From: Tetmemena sp. SeJ-2015
Lineage: Eukaryota > Ciliophora > Spirotrichea > Sporadotrichida > Oxytrichidae
Length of the DNA: 64,000 nucleotides
NCBI GenBank assembly: GCA_027382625.1
Contig: JAJKFJ010021767.1
Coordinates: forward strand, 1 to 64,000
Direction: 5' to 3'
Shown: piece after piece, positions 11,540 to 24,600 of the stretch
How positions within the stretch are numbered: position 1 is the first letter of the stretch
Layout of the letters: the number at the start of each line of letters is the position of its first letter
Notes under the pieces: generated by a model
What the model was told of the DNA's origin: nothing
The model's input: only the letters and a program-made list of their open reading frames with translations
Database searches by the model: none
Made by a program: the position numbers and the translations under genes

Positions 11540-13016
11540 TCATGTGAAGTCTAATCCTCCTCTCTTTTGTGGCTTCTATGACTCTTAAGTATCATTTTAA
11601 TTTTGTTTTTGCTGAATTCTGTCATCTCCTGCTCCTGTGAAGTCTAGCTTTGCAAATTAATTTATTTTTCCACCTAAAGAGTTCTCCTCAGGCAAATATA
11701 TTTCTTTTATCTTTGCGACTAGTTAGTTCTTAACTTTATCAAATGGAGTCATTTTTGTGTATTTGCTAACTGCTTTGATAAACTGCTGCTCTTCGTTTGC
11801 ATCAATTGCTTATAAGAAATCCTAAAAATATAACTATAACTTCGTGCTTACAGAAACAAAATTTAGTTTTAATTATTTTAAAAGCGATAGTGAAATGATA
11901 TGTAATTAGTTCCAAAAATGAAAACGTATAAGAATTTAACTTTTAGCGCTATATATTTAATCAAATTTAGCTAAAAGTCGACTCTCTTATTATTTGAATT
12001 AAATTAATAGAAAGTAGTTCTTCTTCTCTTGAGCCATCAAAGTTCGCATCATCAATTCTGTAGTTTTAAATAGCTTTCTTTGCTCCAACCAAATCTTGAT
12101 TTGCAAGGTAGCAAAGACTTGCTCTGAAGAATAAATCCTTCGCATTAGTTTTGATAAGTGGAGTATTCAAATACTTCTGAGCAACCTTCTCGTAATTCTG
12201 AATAGGCAATTAAATTAAAGAAATTCTTACTTTTATTGCTTTAGGGAGCTAGGAATAATCTCTTGTGAGAATAATTAAATCCGATACTTTTACTAGTGCA
12301 GTATTTGCATTTGTTGGCTATTCATCAGTCAGGTACAGCTCAGCAACTTTCTCGTAGTACTTGATTGCTTCCTCAAAAGTCATGGTCCTCGTCCATCTTT
12401 TCAGCGCATTTAATTTAATATATTTAGTGTCTCTAATTCAAATTTGCAATTTAAGAGATAAATTTTATATTTGAAATTATATTACATAAGAATTATATTG
12501 TTTCAAGTAGCAAATAAAATTAATTTTGAATGCAATAAATAGGTATTTGAATATGTAGTATATTGATTTAAATGAAACATTCTTTGGCTAGAGAAGCAGC
12601 ACTTGAGATTCTTTAACCAAGGCAAAAGGCATTAATAGCTTGTTCTGCGTATTTTAGGAATTTGTTGGTATTAATTTTTTTCATGCAGTGAGCAGCATCA
12701 AGATAGTAACTGGCTTTGTCTCCTTCTTCCTCCTCACAATCAGCACATCTTTGATAGCAATCCACCGCTTCAGCCCATTTTTAAGAAAGCTTATAGCAGT
12801 TTGCCGCTTATTGAAATAAATCTTTGGCTTCATCCATTCTGTCTTCTTTAGAACTTGTTAAGTTTTTCCAGAATCCTCCTATACTAGTTTTAGAGCATTG
12901 AAAATTGATGCGAGCATATAAGGAAATGTTATTATGAATATTCTCTTACCTTTCAACTTCTTTTCTGCTTGTTAAAGAAGAGATTCAGCCTTTTAACTAA
13001 AGTTGCTTTTGTCCAT
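11540..13016 (-). CDS. Alpha-SNAP (NSF attachment protein)
   Basis: The start ATG is at 13016 (MDKSNFSQKAESLLQQAEKK) and the TGA at 11540-11542. The family links NSF to assembled SNARE complexes in the cytosol for membrane fusion. Conserved TPR-like helices appear in order: GGFWKNLTSSKEDRMDEA and AANCYKLSQKWAEAVDCYQR (about 12900-12700), EEAIKYYEKVAELYL (about 12390-12340), and NYEKVAQKYLNTPLIKTNAK through AKKAIQNYRIDD (about 12200-12050). All follow the family order. The C-terminus (MTPFDKVKNQLVAKIKEIYL...) is longer than usual, ending RGGLDFT. AT-rich inserts, including one of about 180 bp at about 12410-12590, interrupt the frame and are IESs or introns. TAA/TAG encode Gln throughout. Confidence 0.85.
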
Positions 13017-13321
13017 TCTGAAATTCTTTTATATAATTAACTTATTACTATAATTAGATAGTTTGATCTATTCTTCACCATTTATTTAATATAACTCTTA
13101 ATTATCAAAGTTAAAATAAAACTAAAATACATCATCAATAAAGCTTTTTATCACGAACATAAATCAAACAAATGATTACTTAAATATTTCTAACTAATCA
13201 GATATAAAGGAGTAGATGTTTTAATAAATCACCTTTAAATTTGAGGCATCTAATAGCTTAAACCTATTTCAATATTATAGAATATTTATCATATATAACA
13301 TAGGTAAATTACTTTTTTTAA

Positions 13322-15240
13322 ATTATCACAAGCTTTATGGAAAGTCCTAGTTCCTATTCCATCTTAAGTTAAGCGATAAAGTAAACTAACTGAGTTAAAA
13401 GTAGGGAAAATAGCTATAGTTTCTTTACATATCAAAGAGTTTTATCCTCCTGTGTTTAGGATTTTAGAATCTTTAAATTGGGTTTTAAATTTTTCAACAT
13501 CTTTACCTTGAAGAGGTAAAAACTGAAGTTTCTTGAAATTATTTGTAATTTTATTTACATAATCCAGATTAAATTAACTTCCTTTTAAGTCCCATTAATC
13601 CATTTCAGTTTGGTCTATATCTTTCATATATTCCCATGTTTTGTCTATCAATTTTATCATTTTCATTTCTAAAAGATCATAATCCATCTTCTATTATCTC
13701 AAATATTGCAGTCTTTAGTCAAGAACTGATAATCCTTCAATCTTTGTGTATGCTACTTAAATGCATTTATTGAAAGATTTTTCTATCTTTTATTCTATCA
13801 AATGCTTCCTTTCAATAAACTTTTCATAAATCTCATCGAATTTTAGTTTTAGAACCAGTAATGACTTTTATTTTTGCTGCTCTAAATCTCTCTTAAAATT
13901 AGTGTAAATTTCAATTAAATCTTTAACTCGAGGAAGCATACTTTCAGTAATCTCTTGTTTTTTGGCTTCTTTATGTTTATTGACATCTTAAAGCATCTTG
14001 GCTAGAGTTTTTAAATGATGATGCTTATGATCATCTTCAAATTCAACACAAAGCATGCATAAAGGGTAGTTACAAGTTACGCAAAAAAGCTTTAAATGCT
14101 CCTTGTGAAAGATACATTTGTCGTTCTCTACTTTTTACTGCTAAGTATGAACATCAAAGTATCCAATCACTGCATGATTCTTAAACCTTAAATGATTTCT
14201 ATGTCTAATTCTACAGTCACCACACATCAAGAAGTTACAATTTAAGCACTCATATTCAGCCTCTTTCTAAGCTTAAAGAAGTTTTGTAGGACAAGTTTAG
14301 CACATCTCTTAATTCTTTTTCACTTTAAATAGTTAATCTAATACTTGCTTTGCCTTATCTCCTCTAGATTTTTTCTTTGCTTCTTATTCCATCAATTTTC
14401 TATTTTTAATTGATTACAGTTTTTCAGAAGAAAGCCTTTCAAACAGAACGTTAAAGTTTATACTACTTTGTTTATTCATTAACTCTAAGATGTCGATGTC
14501 TTAAGTTGCGTCACAAACTATGCATTTGATACTGTTCTGAACTTCTTCGAAATAAATTCCAGTCATTTACTTTAACTCAGCCACACACTTCAAACAAATA
14601 TAGTGCTTGCAATCCAAAAGTACAAACTCACTTTTCCTTTGCAAGCAACCTTCGCAAAGAGCTGTTTCTTTTATTTTTTCAGTTTTAGAACTATTCAGCG
14701 AGCGTCTACTTTTAAGGCTTGATCAACTTCAATTATTGTCTTATCTCCCTTGGCTTTTTGACAGACCTCTCTCTGTATCATCTATCATAGAGGAAGATCT
14801 GTACTTTAAAGATAACTTTTTCTTCTTAGGTGATTGCTTTAAATCTTTCAAAGACCCTCTTCGGCCAGACTTCATTTATTTAAGAAGATTTTCTGCTCAT
14901 TCATATTGAACCTTATTGCTCTAATCTCCATTATCAAAAGAATAATTATATTAATTCCACCTTTAAGTTTGGTTTGAATTTAATTGTACTCATCGAATGA
15001 AATTTTACTTTTTTATTGTAAGTTTGCTCTATTAAGGGATCCATTACTATCTTTAGCACTAAGAGTGGAGTTTCTTCCAGAGTTTTGAGTAGAGTTTCTC
15101 TGTTGATAATTTGAATTTGAGTTTGAATTTGCAAATTTACTCCTCTATGCAAGTGCTCTATTTAGTTCTTACCTAATTCCTCCAACTGCATTTAATTTAA
15201 TTTCTTTCTATTTTTATAAAGGGGATAAGTTAGAAAGCAT
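13322..15240 (-). CDS. RING/B-box/TLDc protein, MDSs 1 to n-1 (scrambled gene)
   Basis: The start is ATG 15240 (MLSNLSPLQKQKEIKLNAVG), followed by an Asn/Ser-rich region. A RING begins CEGCLQRKSEF (about 14670), with its second half at CIVCDATQ. B-box-like zinc sites follow (CQTCPTKLL, CLNCNFLMCGDC, CNYPLCMLC; about 14310-14060), then a long coiled coil. The frame ends in the first half of a TLDc domain (LLYRLTQDGIG...FHKACDN, about 13400-13325). The order RING-B-box-coiled coil is TRIM-like, so a ubiquitin ligase role is inferred. IESs I could remove have pointer CTTAAA (14879-14884/14962-14967) and AAGCC (14716-14720/14752-14756). The TLDc domain is completed only on the opposite strand at 15838-16322, so the gene is scrambled. 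Read linearly, the locus encodes a truncated protein. Confidence 0.85.
14717..14752 (-). other. IES in RING/B-box gene, pointer AAGCC
   Basis: GGCTT on the plus strand occurs at 14716-14720 and 14752-14756. Removing one copy and the insert (36 bp) joins RGLSKS to LKSRRSLNSS in frame and removes an in-frame TGA. Confidence 0.75.
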
Positions 15241-15837
15241 AGGAGAAAAGAGAGCTTCTTAATTTATTTAAATTCCCTTGGGGTTTGCAGGAAGTTATGT
15301 ACTCAAAGCATTCTGAATTTATCTATCAAAGGAATGGCTACTCTAGTTAGTTTTAGAGGAGGCTTATGAAAACGGAGTAAGATTGTTTTATAATTTTGAT
15401 GGAGTAAGTATATTTGATTTTTTTTCTTCCCCTTCATTTAAAATTTGAGGTTTGACTTTTAGTCTGACTTTTCTTTTAGATATTTTATCATCAACATGAC
15501 AAAAATTAAATTGATGAAGAGGTGGTTTCGAAACTGTAGAAGATTGGAAAGAAATTCTAAATGCATCACTTGCAATAGAGTTTTTGTTAGTTTAAGCAAT
15601 CATTTAGTCAATCTTATTTGAAGATGGTTGTTTTTGGTTGATTAAAGAGTCGAAGAGACTGACATGTACTAAGTCCTAATTACTCTAGATATTCTTGTTT
15701 TTGATATTGTTCTAATTGATATCTGGCAAGGATCTTTACTTTGAATGAAGATTTTTGGACATTTTTGATTTTTAAATTTGATAGATTTATACTAAATGCA
15801 GTTAATCAAAGCATACAATATTTTAATATAATTATGG
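15241..15837. other. Sequence between the two halves of the scrambled TLDc gene
   Basis: This AT-rich DNA separates the start codon of the RING/B-box gene from its inverted last segment. A short plus-strand frame (from about 15298, MYSKHSEFIYQRNGYS) is open but unsupported. The stretch would be removed in the macronucleus, or hold the 5' leader. Confidence 0.5.
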
Positions 15838-16322
15838 TTGTGATAATAAGGGTCCTACTTTAATGATAGTGAAATCAAACAACTACTACGTATTCGGTGC
15901 TTTTTGTGCAATGAGTTATATGAGCGAAAACATTTACATGGAGTCAGATGATACATTTATCTATTCACTAGCAAGGAAGCAAACTACCTTTAAAGATGGA
16001 CTATCTGAACATCACTAGATATTTATATTTTAGTTGCTACAGCCAATAAAATGCGAGATCAAAGTTTCCAAATCTGATAAAGCTGTGAAAATGAATGAAG
16101 AGGGATTTTCTCCTGGCTTTGGAGAAAGCGACATTAGTGATCTATTTATAAGTTTCAAAAATCCCAGAAAAAGTTACAGTCTCTTAGGGAATGTATATTA
16201 TGATTAATTGTTTATTTAATTTATACAAAGCACCATTTGGAGAAAAAGGAGATTGCTTTTTGGCTGGAAAGCCAACTGATTGGGACATTTAAGAAATAGA
16301 AATATATGCAGTTTCATATTGA
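15838..16322 (+). CDS. TLDc domain C-terminal segment, inverted MDS of the RING/B-box gene
   Basis: It begins at the pointer TTGTGATAAT (15838-15847). The reverse complement of this pointer lies at 13322-13331, at the end of the minus-strand segment. Joining the two gives FHKACDNKGPTLMIVKSNN, a perfect TLDc continuation. It reads on through NYYVFGAFC and ISDLFISFKNPRKSYS to the typical end FGEKGDCFLAGKPTDWD...IYAVSY and TGA 16320-16322. One small IES with pointer TATA (about 16190-16230) must be removed before APFGEKGD. TLDc domains are found in oxidation-resistance and V-ATPase regulatory proteins; combined with RING/B-box the role here is unknown. Confidence 0.85.
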
Positions 16323-16423
16323 TGATGATCTATTTTGTTTATTCAAGTTTAACCATTTGTAATTAATCCTTCCATTAAACTGAAAGAGTGTTTTTATTTT
16401 ATAAATAATATGTAAAATTAAGT

Positions 16424-18225
16424 TCACTTAATTGCAACTCTTTTTTACCTTAGTTTTTTGGCTTTCCTGATTACATCGACACTTAAATCAAGTTTTGCGC
16501 TGTTATAATCCTCTCTTAAATCTTAAATCTACTCTTAAAAGCCTTTAAATCCATGATATTAATTATTGCTCCAATAAGATTAATCATACATTTCATCGTG
16601 GTAAACTTTGATGTTTCCTTTTCTTCTTCTTAGAATTTCTCTTCTTACTTTTAGAATATTATGCTTATCACTAACATATTCATTAATTATTGCTTTAGCT
16701 TATTGTGCTAGTAGATTCAGTTTTTATTCCTTAAGTTTTTACTACTACAATTTTGACAGAATACTGTGAGATTTACTTTACTAATTTGTTGAAAAGTCTT
16801 CTTTATTGATATCTTAAATTTAGGATAAATTACCAGGAGATACATTCTAATGCCTTTAGGATTGTTCAATTAAATTAAGATTGGTCCTGTTTGTTGATAT
16901 TGTCCTTAAGTTTGTAATTCTTTTTGAAGATAGTGGATTTGTATTATTTTCGAGCATAGGGTCATTTTATAGTTAAGGAATGCTATCTTAGCTATTCTAG
17001 TCTTTTTAGAGTTATTTTTGAATCCTCTTCATCTCTAAAACAGAGGGAGAAGAAGTCTTTTATTATGAGGTAGTGCTATTATTATGTGCACGATTATTTA
17101 AAATCATATCAGAATTATCTTGATTTAGGGTAAGATTAGTGGATATTTGCTCTTGAGGTTTTTGCATTGATCTAAAATTTTCATTAGATTGTTAGTTTTT
17201 AATTTTTAATTTAACCCTGAATCTCTCTTAGTCCTTTTCAACTTTTAAAAGATTGTTATCTTTTTAATCATTTAGACTTTAACTAATTCTAATTGATTTG
17301 TTCCTAGATCTTAATTATTTTTCTGTGGATAAGTGAGGATTTAAACTATGTTCATTAGCATTCTATTAATTCTTAATAAAGTGAGGAGAAGAACCAGATT
17401 GAGGACTTATTTATTGTTGATGATCTTGATTGAACATGCTTTCATCAGCAAGAGCGAAATAAATAAATGATATCTTAGTTAGGAGACTCATCTAAATGTG
17501 ATACGTTGGTCAATTACTAATCTGGATTATAAGGTGCAGGCTAGCTTGGATTATCATCAGTTTGAAATTGCTGGATACTTTGATCTTTAATAAGAGTTCT
17601 ACCCAAAGCTGGCAGTTTCATTTGACTAAAATTAAAAACTATCTTGATTTTTAAGGTGCTAAGAACTCGCGTATTTTTTCATAATTAAGTCCGTTTTAGA
17701 AAATAAATTGGTAAGAATCCATTCTTGAAATGTACTCTCCCCTCGAATTAACAGTTGGCGTCTTTTGTCTCTCAAACCTTGAATCTTTTTCTGCGTAAGT
17801 GTTATACTCCCTGAACTCGATGTAGTTTTTATAATTTTGCAAATATGACTAGTAAACTCAAAATAACATCTCATAAAAATCCATTTAACTAATATCCAAT
17901 ATACTCATTCACCTCTTTCTTAATATCTAACAAATTCTAATTTACTTTTTAATCAATAAATACACTCTTTGTAAAAACATTTTTAAAAAAAATTATTAAA
18001 GGGTTTCATATAATGTTACTTGACTTTAATATTTATTACAAAAATATAAATTTAAATATAGGTTTTATCATTAAATTTAATTGCTTTAATTTTTATTTAT
18101 GAATAGATAATATCCGAAGCTTATAGTTTTTGAGAATTTCCTTCAATTGTAAGAACTTTAATGAGTATATCTCTTACTTTAGCCTTATCTGATTTGAATT
18201 CAGTTAGATTAAGGTTCTCAGACAT
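16424..18225 (-). CDS. Q/N/S-rich coiled-coil protein, hypothetical
   Basis: The start is probably ATG 18225 (MSENLNLTEFKSDKAKVRDI). The first segment runs to a GGATATTA pointer (plus strand TAATATCC at 18108-18115), whose partner is at 17890-17897. Joining them continues as SDISQMDFYEM, after which another small IES leads to NYKNYIEFREYNTYAEKDSR. A long single frame then encodes Asn/Gln/Ser-rich sequence and a charged coiled coil (LKEQKLNLLAQQAKAIINEY, VRREILRRRKGNIKVYHDE) to TGA 16424-16426. No family is recognised. The first exon-intron-IES joins are my reconstruction. The region from 17400 to 16424 is one open frame and is the best supported part. Confidence 0.6.
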
Positions 18226-20136
18226 ATCATTAATATAATAGCATATTCTAATAAGGACTTTGTTGTTTCTAAGTATAAGACTTATTTTCTTACTTTACAA
18301 TTAAATTTCGACTTATTAAGGATGATTTTGAGTTTGATTAAAGTAAATTTTTTTACGGACTCTATTCTAATTAGGATTTATCTAGTTTTGCAACATTCCT
18401 GAAATAATACTACTTTTAATGGTTTACCCTTTTTAATATTGTGATAAAATTAATACTATAAACTAGAATATATTTTTTTAATTTTATTTTTAAGTTAAAG
18501 AAGATTGATAAAAACTGATATATCTATTAAATTCAAGATAAATCTTTTTAAATTATTTTAAAATTTTATTATATCAAATTGGAAGGATTTTATAGAGTTT
18601 AGAGCTGATCTTGCTTTACTGGAAAAATCTTAAGAGGACTAACCTGCTTGTTTTCTGTGGAAAATATATTGATTTGAGGGGCTTGTAAGATTTAAAGAAA
18701 TTAAATTCGACTTTCATCTTTATGAACTTTACTTTTTTAATTATTCTCTAGCTATACTTGATTTTATGAGTTATTCTAATACCCATAATCTTAATTATCT
18801 TGTTCTCTATCTTCGGCCAAACTTATTCTCTCATTAATTTCTGATGAATAATTTTGTGGGCTTCTATCCATTTTTTATTGATTATTAGCCTGGACATATG
18901 TGATACTATTTGACCTAAAGTTTAAATAAATATGTTTTGCTTTTAAATTTGTATATTCAAAGGCTATTTGTCTTTTTCTACTGTTAATAAGCTATACTAT
19001 TTCTGATGGGAAACTTTTTCATCCTATATTGTTTAATTATTTCTATATTATAGACCTTAAGATTGATATTCTTAGCTCCTATCTTTATTTTAGTAGATAG
19101 ATGGAAAATAAAAATATTGTGAAGTAAGCCAATACTTTGAAATTGATAAGGACTCTCAATCGTTTTTCTCCTGAGAGAAGAGTTGTTTTTAGATATTTAA
19201 GGATTTCTATGGTCAATTATAGTGCTTTATTTAGCCAAGCGAGTTTTTGAAGGAGATTTGAATTCTGAACCTAACATCTTAAAAATAATGAAATAATAAG
19301 TAGTCTACTCCATTAACTTTTTTTGGAACATGGCAGTTTAAAGCTCAGGGTTTTGCCTAAAGAGTGATTTCTTTTTATCAAGATCTTTTTCTTTTTAAAT
19401 CTGCTTTACTTGGAATTATATAAACTCCTAGCCATATTAGTTTGCTTCTACTTTTATTGCTTAAAGAGAGGTATTCATTCTTAATTATAAATTATAGTTT
19501 ACTTTCAGCAGTTACCAATTTCATTCAGACTCAGATCATAGAAAGGTATAGAGATAATCAAAATATTTAACATGGATAATTAGCAGAAGTGTTCTAAATG
19601 GATTAACTTTTTTAAAGCAAATATCACTTCATTTTGAATTTATAAATTATCATAAATAAATTATAATTTTGTTTTATTAAATTCATTTTTCTTATAAATA
19701 TAAATGGCCTTTATTTCAAATAAATCAGAAGATTTATTCTCCTTTTTTTAATAATTTTATTAAGCTTACTTTTAGATTATGGAATTAATATAAGATAATT
19801 TAATTGAAGCCCTTGTTAGGAATAATCTGTTAAGTCTATATAAAATCGGGGTTCCATAAGTAGTTTTGTATTGTTTTAGTGTAAGGATGACTTAGATGAA
19901 TCTGCATCTTAACATTTCTAAATTGGATTAGTGTTTTCAGTATCAAATTGACCCATCTCACGTTTTTAAGTAAAAAGATGCTTTTTAATAAGCTCACTAG
20001 TATTTATGGTATGATCATTAACCTAAACATCTCAAATTGCTTCACAAATTCTAGTTTAGATTTTTGCAAATTAAACATTAGCAAGCCTTTAATTATGGAA
20101 TTTGGATGGGGAATGGATTTTAAGCGATGTGTTTAA
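18226..20136 (+). other. Fragmented plus-strand coding-like region, unresolved
   Basis: Several plus-strand stretches look partly coding. Examples are FEGLVRFKEIKFDFHLYELY (about 18675-18740), AILDFMSYSNTHNLNYLVLY (about 18750-18810) and MELIQDNLIEALVRNNLLS (from about 19780), with a leucine/asparagine pattern near 19890-20080 (NLHLNISKLD, INLNISNC). The pattern suggests leucine-rich repeats but frames break repeatedly. It is too weak for gene boundaries; it may be a scrambled or decayed LRR gene. Confidence 0.25.
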
Positions 20137-20879
20137 TTTAATTATTAATTCATGTTAATTGACTCTTATTTTCCATATAGTATTTGCATTATTTGGGACT
20201 ATTATTAAATGATATATTTAGGTTTATAAAAAGTCATAAAAATGATATTTATTTAGATTTAATTGTCATATTATAAATAATATCCTTCTAGTAGACTTTG
20301 ATCAGTTATTATTATACTATAAAACTGGATATAAATTGTGTTCTATAATAAAATAGTCCTAAAAGCAAATGATTTATAATTTTAATAATTCATATTTTAT
20401 TATTTTAGAAAGAATTAAAATATGATTGATGTTGTGAATTTGAATGTGTGATTATTTAAATTCTAGGTGATTGATAGTTAACGATGCAATGAGTTAATAT
20501 AGTATGTTTGTGCTGATAGATAGATGCATGGATAAGTTATGCTTTGGATGATATGCCGATGTATTTGCAATAATGTGAATGATGATAAGCACCCTAGTGA
20601 AAGAATGAAGTCGAGACTTACAAAAAACAAACAATTATCTTCACAAAAGTACAATTTTACATGTGTTTCACACGTCGCACTATCACAAACACTCACTCAC
20701 ACTATAATTTCAACCTTAAATAATTAATTAACATTTATAGCTGAGAATTTAATAAAATGATAATTAAATTATAAGATAAATAAGTATGAAATATATCAGT
20801 GACAGTTAAAATATCTCAGATTTTAATATTTTATTGAACCATTAGATTCGGCATAAAATTATAAGAACTTTTTATCTTG
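20137..20879. other. AT-rich stretch, no gene seen
   Basis: No supported gene. Short open frames on both strands around 20478-20727 overlap each other and have no consistent composition. Confidence 0.5.
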
Positions 20880-21085
20880 CAACTTTATTGTGAGAGAGTT
20901 CAGTTAAGAGTAAACGACAAAGTTGGGGATAGACAAGTATTTCTAAATAAAAAACTATATGCAGCATATCTCGCTGCTGAGAGGTTCTGAGGCAATATAT
21001 TAAAGAAGAAACTCATATAAATTTTTAATAAGCTATCAAGCAAGCTACAGATCAAGGAGTGGATCTCTTCTTTCAACTGCAATGA
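20880..21085 (+). CDS. Isolated coding-like segment (possible orphan MDS)
   Basis: Plus-strand reading gives VQLRVNDKVGDRQVFLNKKL, then YAAYLAAERF and, after a frame change, KKKLIQIFNKLSSKLQIKEW. The GC content exceeds the flanks. No start, stop or family is recognised. A minus-strand frame across the same bases is open but less protein-like. Confidence 0.3.
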
Positions 21086-21690
21086 AGTTACAATTCTCCA
21101 ATTATTATTTTATTCAATCATCGATTAAATTAAAATTCCTACTATAGATAACATTTAATCAATTCTTTAACAGGTTACTACCCATTTCTAAAAGTTAAGG
21201 GAAATTTCCTCAACTATTTCTAGATTTAATAAGCTTATAAAATTTTAGGCTGTTATACTAAGATTAATTAATAACCGCTATTAAATTTCAGTAAAAAGAG
21301 CACAGTTCTTCGAATTTACAAGCTCAGAACAATTAAATTGTCTAAATTATTTTACCGAGTTTTAAATTTTATAAATCGTAGACATGTATTAATATTTTTT
21401 ATTCTATATGCTTCACTCAATTTGAACTATTTATAGAGATTAATTAAAATTGATAATATTATAATTTGGCATATTTTGTTAAAGCTATTTAGGCAAAAAG
21501 TAAATACAATCACATAGGTTTGATAAACTTTAAATTTAATAAATTTATAACATATATTATTTTTGCCCATGCTTTGGATAGAACTATATTTTAAACTTTA
21601 TAGGTTTAAATCACATTTTTATAATTTAAAACTTTGAATGATTATGGTAAATGTAAACTAATTTTGAGAAAATATTTGATATTTTTATTT
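21086..21690. other. AT-rich stretch, no gene seen
   Basis: AT-rich spacer downstream of the SPX-EXS gene stop codon. Confidence 0.6.
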
Positions 21691-24600
21691 TCATATTTCA
21701 AATTTTAGGGATGAAGGTAAACTAAATTTCTTAGATTATAAATAGAATAGGAATGAAATAAGTTTAGCTTGGCCATCAGTATCCTTGAAGTCAGGAATTT
21801 GAAGGATGTTTCTGTACTTTTCAAAGTTATAAAATAATTTTTAAAGTTGTTGACGTTTTCATTTTCAATTCTTATCAAAGCCCATTTATTATTTTACAAT
21901 AAAGAAGTTTAATAGTTTGTATAATAAATTGAATTGTGCTCGTCTAAAGCCTTCTTAAAATAAATCTGCGACTGAAATGTAAATAATACTTTTAAATGAT
22001 GAGTATGATCAGTTGAGATTTACTAACCCATCCATTCGGATCTAGTTTAATTAGAGGGATAATCCAAAACAATCTCAAAATTAGATTCGAGAAGATAGCA
22101 TAGTAGTAAAACCAAGCTGGATAAAATATTTTAGGCCGAAGGTAAATAATATATTATGTATATCTTTTGAAAAATACTTTTAATAAAATGAACAAAAGAT
22201 TAAATTATTTTTAATATGAAGGTATTTTTTGCCTTTTTCATGAGTCCTAAACAAGCCCCAATCCATGATTAGGTCCCAGTAGTATGAGTAGCAAGTGGAG
22301 GCTAGATTAATTGCGATCACAGCATAAAGCATGTAATCGTGTTTGAATTTAGCGTTGAAGACTCCAACTACTTGTACGAGTATGGATGTAAAATACTTTC
22401 CTCCATTTATAAGATGAGCTCTTACTTTCGTGTCATGGTACCTTCTGAAACATTGCATTAATCTGAACCAAAAAGGAAGGAAGGCTATTGCAAGTTTGTA
22501 GTCTTCTAGTGCTGGACAGACTGTATTGTTAGTTTCTGAAGAATTAAGCCAAAATCCTCTTAAGAAATAGCAAGAGGTATTTCCTAAGTCTCTCATCGGA
22601 TTCACGAAACTAGTCAGGATATCTGCAAAGAAGAAGTGCCTGAATCTTACTACTCCAAAAGGAGATATGAGAATGTTGAAGATTACAATCAACAAACTTT
22701 TCCTTGCTCTCTAATAAAACCAGTGGCAAGGAGTTATACATATCACCACGAATGAAAGTAACGCTATTAGAGTAAAAATTCCAGCTGGATCATGGAAGAT
22801 ATAGTCTAGCTTATGTACAAAAGACTAGCACATTACGCAAAATAGCCAAAGTGAAATGAAGCATAGTGAAAGCCTGAATAACTAAATGTGAGTGATCTTG
22901 TATTAAGGATCTAACTCAAATATGAAGAGGTAGTTCACTTTAAAGGATCTCAAAATAGAAATATCAATGGATGTGAAGAATATAACTAGCAAGCACATGA
23001 GTACGAATCTGAACCCATAGAAGTTATTGAAGAACTCAAGCCAATCATTCCAGGGCTCATCAGCACCTGGAATTATCAAGGCGAAAAGAAATAAATTTAA
23101 GAGTGACAATCAGCATAATCATTATAGAGCCTGAAAAGAAACTGATAAGAACCAAATCTTTTCTTCTCATTTCAACTTCTTTTTTCTCGAGTACATATAA
23201 AGCTTTGTGTTCGTTACCTCCTGTAAAATAGGTTTTGTATATTGAGATTATTTTCTTCAATTATCTATTAACCTCCCATTTTTGTACAAAGCTTCTTGAC
23301 TCCAAGTAAGCAGTTAGCTTTTTATCAATTATGTTAGTATTAATTAGAAAGTTAAAATTCAGGACGCACGCGACCGGCACTAGGCACCAGGTCGCCCTTT
23401 CCCTGAAGTCACTCTAGTTTGGTGCTCCGTTGTCTGGTTAGTGAGTGCTTAAAAGAGGCAAGGGACAATGGCAGCTAAAGCCCTGGGGAAGGTGGTCGTA
23501 GCAGCTCACTGAAGAGATAATCAAAAGTGAGTTGTCTCCCACTCACCCTCCTTATCCTTTTAGGCGTGGAGAGACGAGATCTATGGGCAAACGCTCAGTC
23601 ATGACAGCGAAGCCAGACGCTACCCGACCTCCTATTTATCTAGGTTAGGTTTTTTTGGACGGTACGCAGAAGCCGGGGCTACTGCTCAAAGTGTGAGGTA
23701 GCGGGGGTGCCACGTGTTAAATATCCCTATTCGGCTGGTAGGCGACGACGTCACGGCTTTGGCCGTGACGTATTAGCCTTTCTTATATATACCGGGGGCC
23801 CTTTAATTCCCCTAATTATCAAATTATCTAATTATCAATTATGTTGTCTTGAAGTTGAAGAAAAGTCTTAATAAATTTATGAAGAGTTTTTTACATTGCT
23901 ATGTAGTTTATTTAGCAAAAGGAGTTAAGCCACTTGAAGTGAGTATACACATTTATAATAAAGAATTGCAGAAGGCTCTTTGCCAATTGGTAGCATATTC
24001 GAGCTCATCCTTTGCTTTATTTTACTTTTGTTTTTCTAAAGTGAATGGCTCCTAACTTTTAGAAGTGGTTTAATATTTTTCTAGTCCCTTTATTTTATCA
24101 ACGCCTTGCAACTTTTAGAGTGTTTCAAGTCTCATCTTTTAGTACTCTTCAATAGTAGTCGTTGTCTTCTTCTATTCCTTCTTGTTTAAATTTTTATTAT
24201 AAAGCGATTGCTCATTCTCTTCGATATCTTAAAAATATAATCATGAACAATAGAGTAGTTGAGTGTATTCTGCTTCATTAGATTATTGTAGTTGGAATAA
24301 TAAAATTATAGTAAATATTTTGTATGTTAGAGTACGGATTTTCTTCCTCTATAAATGAGTCAAGTTCTTGACTTAGATCTTGCTAAGGAATTATATTTTT
24401 ATTTTCTATAATTTTGCTCTCAACTCTAGATGAAGTGTTGTTTTTCTATTTGTAGAGATGCTTTAGCTTTTTATATTCTGCGCGAAATTCTTTAAACTAG
24501 CTCATATAGAAATATGATTTTAAATTATAGTTATAATTAAATCCTCGACCCTATCTACTTCTTCAAGGAATTGAGATATCCATGTCTTCATGTAGTCTTC

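Noticed and set aside
14607..14909. Plus-strand 100-codon frame
   Set aside because: It is the antisense of the RING region and N-terminal region of the minus-strand gene.
20478..20727. Overlapping open frames on both strands
   Set aside because: Neither has coding composition or neighbours; chance frames are common when only TGA is a stop.
23450..23700. Open frame inside the GC-rich IES as a gene
   Set aside because: About 100 codons without TGA are not surprising at this base composition, and there is no recognisable motif.
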